Source: Desertimonas sp963733085
Lineage (GTDB): Bacteria; Actinomycetota; Acidimicrobiia; Acidimicrobiales; Ilumatobacteraceae
Assembly (NCBI GenBank): GCA_963733085.1
Contig: CAVTBY010000010.1
Span: 1 to 64,000, forward strand
Reading direction: 5' to 3'
Length of the DNA stretch: 64,000 nucleotides
The notes below the pieces were generated by a model that was given only the letters and a program-made list of their open reading frames with translations, searched no databases and was not told the DNA's origin. The translations under genes were made by a program, and so were the position numbers. Below are positions 26,474 to 34,964 of this stretch, one piece after another. Within the stretch, counting starts at the first letter, position 1. Every line of letters begins with the position of its first letter.

Positions 26474-27484
26474 TCAGTCGTCGCTCTCGGGCGAATCGGC
26501 CTCCGTGGTGTAGAGGATCACCTGCACGAACTCGAGGCTGTCCAGATCGGCCAACGGGTCGACCTCGAGGATCCAACCCTCCGACGGCGAGCCGTGCTCG
26601 ACGCTCGACACCCTGCCGATCGGGAGGTCAGCTGGCGCCAGGCTGCGGACGCCGCCTGCCGTGAGCACGGAATCACCGATCTCCGGCGTGCCGAACGGAG
26701 GGGAGTCGTCGACAAGGTTGACACGCGGCGGCTCGTCGACGCCACGGCCGATCATCTGGCCGGTCTCTCGCTGCGGGTCGGGCAGGGTCGTCGTGGTCGC
26801 GGGCACCGACGACGTCGTCGTTGACGGTGCCGTCGACGTCGTGCTCCCGGTCCCGGCCACGGGTGGGCCAGCCGACGCCGGGGCGCTTGTTGTCGTTGTC
26901 ACCGGTTCCGGCAGCGGCTCGGGCCGGACGATCTTGACGAGGATGGCGTAGTTCGTGTCGGTCACCAACATCACCTGCGCTCGGTCGCTGGTGACGGGCG
27001 AGGTCACCTTGCCGATCACGGCGCCCGCCAAATTGACCACCGGCATGCCGACGCGGACGCCGTCGTCGCTGCCCTTGTCGATCTCGATGATCTGGTCGAG
27101 ATTGTTCGGACTCTGCCCGATCACGGACGCGACCACACGGCTGAAGTCGCTCGGCGACTCCAGGTCGAGTCTGGCGCGCAGGCGGAGCAGCTGATCGATG
27201 ATGCTGCGAGCGACGATGTCATTCGTACGCATCGAGTCGATCTCGGCCTCGAGGCGCTCTTTCTCCGCCTCCAAGTCGTCGTACTCGGTCATCCCCCGCC
27301 AGGCGTTGCGGACCGGCCGGGCGACGACCTCGGCGGCGTCCTCGAGGGGCCGCATCGCCCGGTCGAAGCCGTCGCGGGCGGCGTCGAGCAGGGTGTTGCC
27401 GCGCAGGTCGATGGTGATCAGCAGCAGGGATGTCAGGACCAGGATGAGGATGGCCCGCCGCCGGCCCGGCGAGTAAACGGCCAC
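26474..27484 (-). CDS. mreC: Rod shape-determining protein MreC, with Thr/Pro insert
   Basis: 336 residues: a membrane anchor (RAILILVLTSLLLITIDL), a coiled coil (DLEAEKERLEAEIDSMRTND) and the periplasm-side double beta-barrel (FSRVVASVIGQSPNNLDQIIEIDKGSDDGVRVGMPVVN, GAVIGKVTSPVTSDRAQVMLVTDTNYAILVKI). At that point about 50 residues of Thr/Ser/Pro/Ala (TTTTSAPASAGPPVAG and following) interrupt the second barrel before GQMIGRG resumes and the domain ends SLEFVQVILYTT. The insert is in frame and has the low-complexity look of surface linkers elsewhere in this genome. MreC couples MreB to PBP2. The start codon at 27484 is GTG. 69 bp after mreB. Confidence 0.92.
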   Translation of the reverse strand: MAVYSPGRRRAILILVLTSLLLITIDLRGNTLLDAARDGFDRAMRPLEDAAEVVARPVRNAWRGMTEYDDLEAEKERLEAEIDSMRTNDIVARSIIDQLLRLRARLDLESPSDFSRVVASVIGQSPNNLDQIIEIDKGSDDGVRVGMPVVNLAGAVIGKVTSPVTSDRAQVMLVTDTNYAILVKIVRPEPLPEPVTTTTSAPASAGPPVAGTGSTTSTAPSTTTSSVPATTTTLPDPQRETGQMIGRGVDEPPRVNLVDDSPPFGTPEIGDSVLTAGGVRSLAPADLPIGRVSSVEHGSPSEGWILEVDPLADLDSLEFVQVILYTTEADSPESDD

Positions 27485-27552
27485 AACTCAGTCCGGGACG
27501 CGTGGTGCGGGCTCAGTCAGCCCGAGCGGCAAACTCCGCTCTCCGCTCGAGA

Positions 27553-28587
27553 TCACACCTCGCCACCGAGCGACATCAGGCCGCGCATGGCGTCGATGTT
27601 CTCGAGGGCGCGACCGGATCCGATCACGACGCTGTAGAGCGGTTCGTCGGCGATGCGGATCGGCATCCCGGTCTCGTGGGCGAGGCGGGTGTCGAGGCCG
27701 CCGAGCAGGGCGCCACCACCGGTCACCGTGATGCCGTCCTCCATGATGTCGGCGGCGAGCTCGGGCGGTGTCTTGTCGAGCGTCGTCTTCACGGCGTCGA
27801 CGATCGCCGAAACCGGTTCGGCGAGCGCCTCACGGACGTGCTCGGTGGTCAACTGGATCGTCCGCGGCAGACCACTGATCAGGTCGCGGCCACGGATGTC
27901 GGCGGTGAGCTCCTCCTCCATCGGCCAGGCGGATCCCATCTGGATCTTGATCTCCTCGGCGGTGCGGTCACCGATGGCGAGCGAGAACTCCTTCTTGACG
28001 TACTGGAGAACTGCTTCGTCGAGCTCGTCACCACCGACACGGACGCTCTGTGCCGTCACGATGCCGCCGAGCGAGATGACGGCCACCTCGGTCGTCCCGC
28101 CGCCGATGTCGACGACCATGTTGCCGGACGGCTCGTGGACCGGCAGGTTGGCGCCGATCGCCGCCGCCATCGGCTCCTCGATGATGTGCACGGGCTTGCG
28201 AGCGCCGGCGTACTCGGCGGCGTCCTGCACGGCGCGCTGCTCGACGCCGGTGATTCCCGACGGCACACAGATCACCATCCGCGGCTTGCTCCACTTACTG
28301 GCGTGGACCCGCTGGATGAAGTAGCGAAGCATCTTCTCGCAGACCTCGAAGTCGGCGATGACGCCGTCCTTGAGCGGACGGATCGCCTTGATGTGGTTCG
28401 GCGTCCGGCCCATCATCCGCTTGGCCTCGAGGCCGACGGCGACCGGTCGCCCGTCGTTGACGTTGACGGCGACCACGGACGGCTCGTCGAGGACGATGCC
28501 CTGGCCGCGGACGTAGATCAACGTGTTGGCGGTGCCAAGGTCGATCGCCAGGTCGCGTCCGAGGCTGAGCGGGTTGTTGCGCGCCAT
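27553..28587 (-). CDS. mreB: Rod shape-determining actin-like protein MreB
   Basis: 344 residues with the actin-fold nucleotide motifs: phosphate-1 DLAIDLGTANTLIYVRGQG, phosphate-2 MVVDIGGGTTEVAVISLGG and the adenosine motif ITVTGGGALLGGLDTRL. It forms membrane-bound filaments that guide lateral wall synthesis. GAAGGAG eight bases before the ATG is one of the few clear Shine-Dalgarno sites here. First of the mreBCD-mrdA-rodA series; ndk lies 28 bp upstream. Its presence indicates a rod-shaped or elongating cell, though some cocci keep the gene. Confidence 0.97.
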   Translation of the reverse strand: MARNNPLSLGRDLAIDLGTANTLIYVRGQGIVLDEPSVVAVNVNDGRPVAVGLEAKRMMGRTPNHIKAIRPLKDGVIADFEVCEKMLRYFIQRVHASKWSKPRMVICVPSGITGVEQRAVQDAAEYAGARKPVHIIEEPMAAAIGANLPVHEPSGNMVVDIGGGTTEVAVISLGGIVTAQSVRVGGDELDEAVLQYVKKEFSLAIGDRTAEEIKIQMGSAWPMEEELTADIRGRDLISGLPRTIQLTTEHVREALAEPVSAIVDAVKTTLDKTPPELAADIMEDGITVTGGGALLGGLDTRLAHETGMPIRIADEPLYSVVIGSGRALENIDAMRGLMSLGGEV

Positions 28588-28615
28588 GCCGTCACTCCTT
28601 CAACTGCGTCGAAGA

Positions 28616-29026
28616 TTACAGTTGTGGGAAGAAGATGTTGACCTCGCGCTCGGCGGATTCAGCCGAGTCGCTGCCGTGGACGAGGTTTTCGGTGAACAGG
28701 ATGCCGAGATCGCCGCGGATCGTGCCCGGGTCAGCCTTGCGAGGGTTGGTGGCGCCCATCAACGTGCGGACGACCTCCCACGTGTCCTCTGGCCCTTCGA
28801 CCACCATCGCCACGACCGGACCGCGGCTCATGAACGTGACGAGATCTTCGTAGAACGCCTTTCCGACATGCTCCTCGTAGTGCCGAGCGAGGGTCTCCTT
28901 GTCGAGCGTGCGCAGATCCATGGCGGCGATCGTGAGGCCCTTGGCCTCGAAGCGGGAGACGATGGCGCCGATCAGCCCGCGCTCGACGGCGTCGGGCTTT
29001 AGCAGCACGAGGGTGCGGTCAGACAT
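28616..29026 (-). CDS. ndk: Nucleoside diphosphate kinase
   Basis: 136 residues: RTLVLLKPDAVERGLIG, then GPVVAMVVEGPEDTWEVVRTLMGATNP and the active-site ENLVHGSDSAESAEREV with the phosphorylated His. It balances nucleoside triphosphates in the cytoplasm using ATP. Often found beside folC and mreB in Actinobacteria; here folC is 4.5 kb further on. TAGCGT is nine bases before the ATG, with no Shine-Dalgarno, so its message is probably leaderless or nearly so. Confidence 0.97.
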   Translation of the reverse strand: MSDRTLVLLKPDAVERGLIGAIVSRFEAKGLTIAAMDLRTLDKETLARHYEEHVGKAFYEDLVTFMSRGPVVAMVVEGPEDTWEVVRTLMGATNPRKADPGTIRGDLGILFTENLVHGSDSAESAEREVNIFFPQL

Positions 29027-29035
29027 AGGGCTGCC

Positions 29036-29041
29036 ACGCTA
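29036..29041 (-). promoter_or_regulatory. Putative -10 (TAGCGT) for ndk
   Basis: TAGCGT on the minus strand, nine bases before ATG 29026, at the head of the ndk-mreBCD run. Confidence 0.35.
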
Positions 29042-29097
29042 CCGGCGTGCTGTCGGCGTGGCGTCGGCGTCGCCGCCGTACCGTGACCCGTGCTCAG

Positions 29098-29137
29098 CTC
29101 AGGGCCCGGACGCTCAGATGAAGCGTCCGGGCCTGAG
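29098..29137. repeat. Strong 16-bp hairpin in the ndk-crp divergent gap
   Basis: CTCAGGGCCCGGACGCT and AGCGTCCGGGCCTGAG form a 16-bp stem with one bulged G and the loop CAGATGA. No T tract follows on either strand. A 30-codon minus-strand frame (from MSTSKAADPSSGGG) runs through it. Could be an operator, RNA structure, or old terminator. Confidence 0.55.
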
Positions 29138-29294
29138 ACTGGTTCCCGCCGCCTGAACTGGGATCCGCCGCCTTGCTGGTGCTCATCTTCGTCCGAGTTC
29201 GCCCGTCGTTCCGTCGCCACCGACACACAACGAATGTGCTGGCCGCGACATGTAAGGAGGCGAGCCGATAGGCGAGCGACCCAGAATTACGGCC

Positions 29295-29300
29295 TACTGT
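29295..29300 (+). promoter_or_regulatory. Putative -10 (TACTGT) for the Crp/Fnr regulator
   Basis: TACTGT ends seven bases before ATG 29308. It supports ATG 29308 over the GTG at 29299. Confidence 0.35.
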
Positions 29301-29307
29301 GCGCTCG

Positions 29308-29961
29308 ATGGAGTTCGAGCTGCTCGCCGGCCTCAGCGATGCGGATCGACGCTCGGTACTCTCACGAATGATCCGCCGCTCGTTCCGCAAGGGCGACACC
29401 CTGTTCCACGAGGGGGACCCCGGCGACTCGCTGCACCTCATCGAGTCGGGCAGAGTGGCGATTCGCGGGTCGACGCCGGGCGGAGACGTCGTGACGCTGA
29501 CCATCCTCGGGCCGGGTGAGTCTTTCGGCGAACAGGCCCTGTTGACCGACGATTCGAAACGGACGGCCAGCGCTGTTGCTCTGGAGGCGGTGCAGACGCG
29601 GGTGCTGCGGCGCCGAGATCTCGACGACCTGCGGGCGAGCCAACCATCGATCGACCGCTTCCTCATCGACGTGCTCGCCGGACAGGTCCGCCGCCTGTCC
29701 CAACGGGTCCTCGAAGCGCTGTACCTTCCTGCCGATCGGCGCGTCCTGCGCCGGCTGGCCGAACTGGCCGAGCTCTACGACGACGGTGATTCACCGATCG
29801 TCATCGGCCTGCGCCAGGACGACCTTGCGACAATCGCCGGGACCACCCGATCGACGACCAATCGGGTCCTCCAGCAACTCGTCGAGACCGGGGTCGTCAA
29901 GGTGCGGCGCGGACGCCTCGAAGTTCATGACGTCCCCGCCCTACGCAAACGATCACGCTGA
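29308..29961 (+). CDS. Crp/Fnr family transcription regulator
   Basis: 217 residues. Residues 15 to 115 are a cyclic-nucleotide-binding beta-roll (FRKGDTLFHEGDPGDSLHLIESGRVAI, GESFGEQALLTDDSKRTASAVAL), where GESFGEQAL and the following R correspond to the phosphate-binding cassette of cAMP-binding relatives. A dimerisation helix follows, then a Crp-type winged helix (GLRQDDLATIAGTTRSTTNRVLQQLVETGVV). No Cys cluster for Fe-S is present. A CHASE2 adenylate cyclase gene lies 1.6 kb away, so cAMP is a reasonable ligand, but this is inference. Divergent from ndk with a strong hairpin between; convergent with the FecR gene. Confidence 0.9.
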   Translation: MEFELLAGLSDADRRSVLSRMIRRSFRKGDTLFHEGDPGDSLHLIESGRVAIRGSTPGGDVVTLTILGPGESFGEQALLTDDSKRTASAVALEAVQTRVLRRRDLDDLRASQPSIDRFLIDVLAGQVRRLSQRVLEALYLPADRRVLRRLAELAELYDDGDSPIVIGLRQDDLATIAGTTRSTTNRVLQQLVETGVVKVRRGRLEVHDVPALRKRSR

Positions 29962-30022
29962 ACGACGACTTGCTCAATCTGGGCGGCTCACGCCGGACTT
30001 TCTGACGCGGCGGCCTCCCAGA

Positions 30023-31603
30023 TCAGGAAGGGTCCGCCTCTTCGGCATCGACCGCCTCAGTCAGTTCGACGGCCTCGGTCAGTTCGTCCGCCCCGGTCAG
30101 CTCGGCCGCCACGGAGGTCTCCGTCACCTCGGTCGTCTCGACCGCGACGGTCGGCTCGACCACCACGGTCGTCTCGGTGGGAGCCGCCGTCGTTGAGGGC
30201 GCCACGGTCGGTGTGCGAGCCACCTTGGGCGGCACATTCGGCGCAGTCGTGTCCGGGGGCGCCGCCTCGACAACCGGCTGCGCTGCCACCGTCACGAGCT
30301 CCGGTGCCGTCGGTGTCGTCGTCGTGGTGGTCGACGGAGGGAGCGACGTCGACGTGATCGTGGCGGCGGCGGTCGCCTCGGAGCTGCACGAACCGCTCCA
30401 CCACGGTACGTAGTCGTTGTCGTGAGCCAACAGATGCCAGATGGCCTGCAGGAGAGAAACGACCTCGTAGCGGTAGGTGTTCACGCCGACCCAGTGGCAG
30501 ATCGGCACTCCCCTCGGGGGGAGAGTGGTCGTTGTCGTCGCCGGCTGGGTGGTGGTCGTCGTGGTGCTCGTCGACGTCGTGGTGCTCGTCGTCGGCGTGG
30601 GTACCTCGGTCGTCGTAGTAGTGGTCGTGGTGGTCGTCGTGGACGTGGAGGTCGTCGGCCCAGGCGGCTCCGTCGGCCGCGGGGTCGTCGTGGTCGACGA
30701 CTCGTTGGCGAGATCGGTCGTCGTCGGCGTGGAGGGATCCAGCGTCGTGGTCGCGGTCTCGGTCGTCGACGTGGGCAGTTCAGTCGTCGCCGTGGTGGTC
30801 GTCGTCGTCGTCGTCGTGGACGTGTCGGCCGTCGTCGTTGAACTCGTCGATAGGTCCGTGGTCGTCGTCGCCTCGTTCTCCCCGAGGACCGCCACCAGAT
30901 CGGCGAACCCAGCGGCGATGTCCCTATTGGCGTTGTCGAGCAGCCACGGATCTGCGAGCAATCGATCCAGCGTCACGGGTGTCACCGGTCCGGCTACTCC
31001 CCCGACGACTTCGACCTCTGCCGGCCCGACCACCTCGACGACCGAACCATCCGCCAGTGTCAGGTCGACGATGCCCTCGAACACGAGGTAGGAGCAGCTG
31101 TCGGCAGCGCCGCACGCGAGCACGAAGGCGGTCCCGCGGACTGTCGCCGTCGCCTGCGACGTCTCCACCGTGAACTCGCCCTCACCCAACGACTCGACGC
31201 GGTGCCACGTGCGTCCGACACCCATCGAGGTTCGCGTCGAGGCGACGCCTGCATCGTTGACCAACTCGACCACCTCGAACTCGGTGTCGATATCGAGACG
31301 CGTGCGCGATCCGTCGAAATAGGCGATCTCGGCGAACCCGGTGGTGTCCGTGCGCACGCCATCGCCGACGGCAACCGGTTCGACCGCCTCCAACAGCACG
31401 AACGGCGCTTCCGCGCCGCCGCGCACCTCGACTCCTGCTTCAATCGCCGAGGCGTCGCCGACCACGGCAGGATCTTGTTCGGGCGAAGCAAGGGCCAGGC
31501 CAGCGCTCGTCCACAGCGACGTCAAGCAGGTTGCGGCGATTCCGAGAACCGCGACCGTACGCGTCGCCGGCCCGAGTGGCGCGGCGTTCCGCCTGATTTT
31601 CAT
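30023..31603 (-). CDS. Secreted FecR-domain protein with Thr-rich tail
   Basis: 526 residues. A signal peptide (RTVAVLGIAATCLTSLWTSAGLALA) precedes a FecR-type domain (VGDGVRTDTTGFAEIAYFDGSRTRLDIDTEFEVVEL, ATATVRGTAFVLAC, SYLVFEGIVDLTLADGSVVEV). After residue 265 comes a very long Thr/Ser/Pro tail of TTTT and TSTST runs, interrupted at about residues 395 to 440 by an ordered-looking segment with CHWVGVNTYRYEVVSLLQAIWHLLAHDNDYVPWWSGSC. The tail ends acidic. The start ATG overlaps the upstream cyclase stop (ATGA), so the pair is coupled. In CHASE2-cyclase operons such proteins are thought to feed an envelope signal to the CHASE2 domain; that is inference here. Confidence 0.8.
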   Translation of the reverse strand: MKIRRNAAPLGPATRTVAVLGIAATCLTSLWTSAGLALASPEQDPAVVGDASAIEAGVEVRGGAEAPFVLLEAVEPVAVGDGVRTDTTGFAEIAYFDGSRTRLDIDTEFEVVELVNDAGVASTRTSMGVGRTWHRVESLGEGEFTVETSQATATVRGTAFVLACGAADSCSYLVFEGIVDLTLADGSVVEVVGPAEVEVVGGVAGPVTPVTLDRLLADPWLLDNANRDIAAGFADLVAVLGENEATTTTDLSTSSTTTADTSTTTTTTTTTATTELPTSTTETATTTLDPSTPTTTDLANESSTTTTPRPTEPPGPTTSTSTTTTTTTTTTTEVPTPTTSTTTSTSTTTTTTQPATTTTTLPPRGVPICHWVGVNTYRYEVVSLLQAIWHLLAHDNDYVPWWSGSCSSEATAAATITSTSLPPSTTTTTTPTAPELVTVAAQPVVEAAPPDTTAPNVPPKVARTPTVAPSTTAAPTETTVVVEPTVAVETTEVTETSVAAELTGADELTEAVELTEAVDAEEADPS

Positions 31604-33484
31604 GAGGCACTCCCTCTGAGCATTCGGCCCGCCGGCGCACTTCTCGACTCGTCCGCTGAGTCGTGTCCCAAAGGATAGGGGTTTGCAGTCGACGAACGGT
31701 AGATGGTGACCGGTACCGCGACCCCCTTCAACTCGACCGAACCCGCCGCAGCAAAGTGATCGCGAAGCTCGCCCGCCGCCGCGCTCCACGCCCGTTTCCG
31801 ACACCAGAATCTGTCCCGCATCAGCGCGGTCGCACAACCTGGCGCCGATGTTGACGGCCTCGCCGACAACGGCGTACTGACGGCGGTTCTCCGCTCCAAC
31901 GTGGGCGGCGACGACCGGTCCGTAGTGGACCCCGATCCCGAATCGGATCGGGGGTAAGCCATCGGCCGCCAGCCGGTCGTCGAGGGTGGAGATCTCCGCC
32001 TGCATTTCGAGGACGGTGCGCAGCGCCTCAGTGGCCATCGTCTCGTCCGCGACCGGAACACCGAACACGGCGAACACCTCGTCGCCGACGAACTGCATCA
32101 CCGTCCCGCGATGCCGTTGGATGATCGCCATGAGGTACTCGTAGTAGCGGTCGAGCAATTCACGCACGCGGGCCGGCGGCAGCGACGTCGTCAGCGGCGT
32201 GAAGTCACGAACGTCGGCGAACACCACGGTCACGTCACCCCGGACGCCGGACACGGCCGCGGCCAGACGTGCCGGATCCTCCAATTGGCGCACCACTTGG
32301 GCCGGGACGTAGGTGGAGAACAGACGCCAAGCCCGACGGCGATGTCGAACCTCGGTGAAGTACCGCCACACCGTTCCTGCAGCCGCCGCCAAGATGACCG
32401 CGAGCACCGGCCACACGACGTTCCACAGCGTTCCGGTCTCGTGGAACCTCCAGGTGACGAACGCGATGACGCCGGCCGCCAGGCCGACGGCGCCGACGAG
32501 GGCCGGCACCAGGCGGAGAGAAGCGAACATCGCCATCACGCCGGCGGCGGCCACGACGATGAAAACGACTTGGGCGGTCGTCGACGGCCGGTCGATGTAG
32601 CCGGACGACCGGATCGTGTTGACGGCGTTGGCGAGCACGACGACACCGGATGTGCTCCCGGACCGGTCGGTAGGCACGAGTTGCTGATCGCCGAGTGTCG
32701 GCTCGGTGACGCCGACGAGAACGATCCGGTCGCGGAACGTGTCGGCGTCAACGGCTCCGCTGAGCACGTCGATCGCGGGGATGACCGTTTGCTGCTCGAG
32801 CGTCGACGACCAGTTGATTCTCAGCTCGGCGTCATCGAGGGGAACGAAGCGATCGCCAACCTGCACACCATCAGGCCGCTCGGTGAGAGGTCCTGTCGCT
32901 CCATCGGCGACCGAGACTGCGGCCAGGGCGACCGACGGCCGAGCGAACTCCCGCTCGTCGAGGGCGTACAGCGGCAGGGTGCGTACGACTCCTGTGTCCC
33001 CTGCCCGGCTGATGTTGGCATGACCCAGGTCGGCGGCCGCCGCGGCGAGTGGCGCGGCCGGCACGACGCTGTCGACGATTTCTGGGGGCCCGTCGGTGCC
33101 GGCAGTCAGCGTCAGCGCCGTCGGCAGCACGGTGGGTGTCTGCCGCATCGCATCGACGAGCGCTTCGTCACCTTGTCCAGGATCGGCGAACAGGACGTCG
33201 TAGAGAACGACGGCTGGATCGCCGTCACCGATCCTGTTGAGCAGCTCGGCATGGAGGTCGCGGGGCCATGGCCACGCCAATTCCGTCGCCTCCAGGGTCG
33301 CCCTGTCGATGCCGACGACGACAACATCGTCCGACGACGCGAGGCCGGGTTGGAGGCGGTCCTCCCACAGGTTCTGCACGCCGTCGAGACGATCGGCCAC
33401 GAGCCCCCAAGCGCACACGCCGGCCACCCCAGTGCCGATGGCCGCGGCGGCGAGCAGCCGGCGACTCCGCTGCGACCAATTCAC
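31600..33484 (-). pseudogene. CHASE2-domain adenylate/guanylate cyclase, one frameshift near the 3' end
   Basis: Start GTG 33484 has AGAGGAG about five bases upstream. An N-terminal membrane helix leads to an extracellular CHASE2 domain (LDGVQNLWEDRLQPGL, VVVVGIDRATLEATELAWPWPRDLHAELL), then three membrane segments (VVFIVVAAAGVMAMFASL and following) and a class III cyclase domain: VFADVRDFTPL and FVGDEVFAVFG give the two metal Asp residues, and YAVVGEAVNIGARL the transition-state Asn and Arg. Near 31795 the frame shifts by one base; the restored frame reads ELRDHFAAAGSVELKGVAVPVTIYR and stops in the four-base overlap with the FecR start. Without restoration the frame runs into FecR as one 1169-codon reading frame. 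Probably a sequence error. Confidence 0.85.
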
Positions 33485-33538
33485 CAACGCTCCTCTGCTC
33501 CGCCGCGAGTCGCCACCTCGCCCCGTGAACACGCAAGT

Positions 33539-34828
33539 TTACGGAGTGAGCTGCAGGAAGGCGCTGCGAGCCGCGCCGGCGACATACAGCGATCCGGCGG
33601 CGAGCACGGCGTCGTCACCACCGGCGAGGCGCACCGCGTGGGCGCAAGCGTCGGCGACCGTGTCGTGAGCGAACACCTCGTCACAGCCGAGCGCGATGGC
33701 GGCCTTGGCGATCTCCCCGGCGTCGACGGCCCGCGGCGAAGGCGCCGTGCAGGCGACGACGACGTCGAACTCGTCGGCACGCAGGGCCTCGAGCATCGAT
33801 TGCGGGTCTCGCAACGTGCCGATGACGAGGATGCGACGACCATCCGGGTCGAAGTCGCCGAAGAACACCTCGGCGCAGGTGTCGGCGCCGGGTGGATTGT
33901 GCGCACCGTCGACGATCACCAGGGGTTGGTGCTTGAGCACCTCGAAGCGTCCGTTGAGCTGCACGGCTCCGAATCCCTCGGCGACAACATCGGCGGCCAG
34001 CGGGGCGGCGAAGAACGCTTCGACGGCGCTGAGGGCGATCGCCGCGTTGTCGCCCTGGTAAGCGCCGTGGAGGGGGACGAAGGTCTCCGGATAGATCGTC
34101 GTCGGAGTGCGCAGGTCGACGAGCCGGCCGCCGAGAGCGAGTTGGTTGTTGTCGACGTCGAAGTCCTCGCCGCGGTACAGGCGGGCCGCCGCTGCCTCGG
34201 CCGCCAGCACGCCGACCAGCTCAGGATCGGTGGTGCCGATGAGGGCGGCGCTGCGCGGCTTGATGATCCCGGCCTTCTCCCGGGCGATGTCCGCCAGCGT
34301 CGGACCGGCGAACTCGTTGTGGTCCATCCCGATGTTGGTGATCACGGCGACCTGGGCGTCGACGACGTTGGTGGCGTCCCACCGGCCGAGCAGGCCGACC
34401 TCGACGACCGCGACGTCGACGGCGACGTCGGCGAACCAGCGCAGGGCCGCCGCCGTGAGCGCCTCGAAGTAACCGGGCCGGACGCCGGTGAGCCCTTCGA
34501 GGTTGGCGACGGCGGCGATCTGCTCGGCGAAGTCGTCGTCGTCGATCGGCTCGGAGTTGCGGGCGATCCGTTCGTTGACCCTGTCGAGGTGCGGGCTGGT
34601 GTACGTCCCCACCGTCAGGCCCTGGGCCATCAACAGTCGGGTGATCATCTGCGACGTCGAACCCTTGCCGTTGGTCCCGGTGACGTGGATCACGGGATAG
34701 GCCAGCTGGGGCTCGCCCATCGCTCCGACCAGCCGCTCGATTCGTTCGGTGGTCGGCGACGTGATGCGCCCCGACTTCTCGTAGGTGGCGTGGGCGTCGA
34801 GGTACGCCAAGGCGTCGGCGAAGTTCAA
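33539..34828 (-). CDS. folC: Folylpolyglutamate synthase / dihydrofolate synthase
   Basis: Adds glutamate to dihydropteroate or folates in the cytoplasm. 429 residues of the Mur-ligase fold: the ATP loop VIHVTGTNGKGSTSQMI, YTSPHLDRVNERI, the central VVEVGLLGRWDATNVVDAQVAVITNIGMDHNEF with metal ligands, REKAGIIKP with the carbamylated-Lys region, and the C-terminal NGRFEVLKHQPLVIVDGAHNP. It fits the actinobacterial folC-ndk-mre neighbourhood, though three genes have been placed between. Complete; starts MNFADALAYLDAHATYEKSGR. Repeat A3 lies just upstream. Confidence 0.95.
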   Translation of the reverse strand: MNFADALAYLDAHATYEKSGRITSPTTERIERLVGAMGEPQLAYPVIHVTGTNGKGSTSQMITRLLMAQGLTVGTYTSPHLDRVNERIARNSEPIDDDDFAEQIAAVANLEGLTGVRPGYFEALTAAALRWFADVAVDVAVVEVGLLGRWDATNVVDAQVAVITNIGMDHNEFAGPTLADIAREKAGIIKPRSAALIGTTDPELVGVLAAEAAAARLYRGEDFDVDNNQLALGGRLVDLRTPTTIYPETFVPLHGAYQGDNAAIALSAVEAFFAAPLAADVVAEGFGAVQLNGRFEVLKHQPLVIVDGAHNPPGADTCAEVFFGDFDPDGRRILVIGTLRDPQSMLEALRADEFDVVVACTAPSPRAVDAGEIAKAAIALGCDEVFAHDTVADACAHAVRLAGGDDAVLAAGSLYVAGAARSAFLQLTP

Positions 34829-34854
34829 GACAGCCCCATCCGAGAGTTTCGCGT

Positions 34855-34922
34855 CATTGGAGTGCTACGTGCCGACACGCCCCACAGGAAACACTCCGAC
34901 GGCACCAAACACTCCGAGTGGG
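34855..34922. repeat. Family A three-armed palindromic repeat, copy A3
   Basis: GGAGTGCTACGTGCC pairs imperfectly with GGCACCAAACACTCC (11 of 15), with a further AAACACTCC between and the spacer GACACGCCCC shared with copy A2. Located in the divergent gap between folC and a methyltransferase gene. Confidence 0.75.
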
Positions 34923-34964
34923 GTCAATCAGCGGCGTGCCGGTTTCGGATACCTTCCTCGGAGC

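Noticed and set aside
29094..29186. 30-codon frame MSTSKAADPSSGGG as a small gene
   Set aside because: No ribosome site or promoter and the frame is dominated by the hairpin; too weak to call.
30000..30022. Terminator between the Crp-type and FecR genes
   Set aside because: ATCTGGG and CCCAGAT could pair but the loop is about 30 bases and no T run follows.
30490..30840. GTCGTC-type repeat as a tandem-repeat or regulatory element
   Set aside because: It is the coding sequence of the Thr-rich tail of the FecR protein; the repetition follows from codon choice.
30023..33532. A single 1169-codon frame joining cyclase and FecR domains
   Set aside because: The two domains are joined only because of a one-base shift near 31795. 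Restoring the frame gives a normal cyclase end that overlaps a good FecR start with a signal peptide, so a natural fusion is unlikely.
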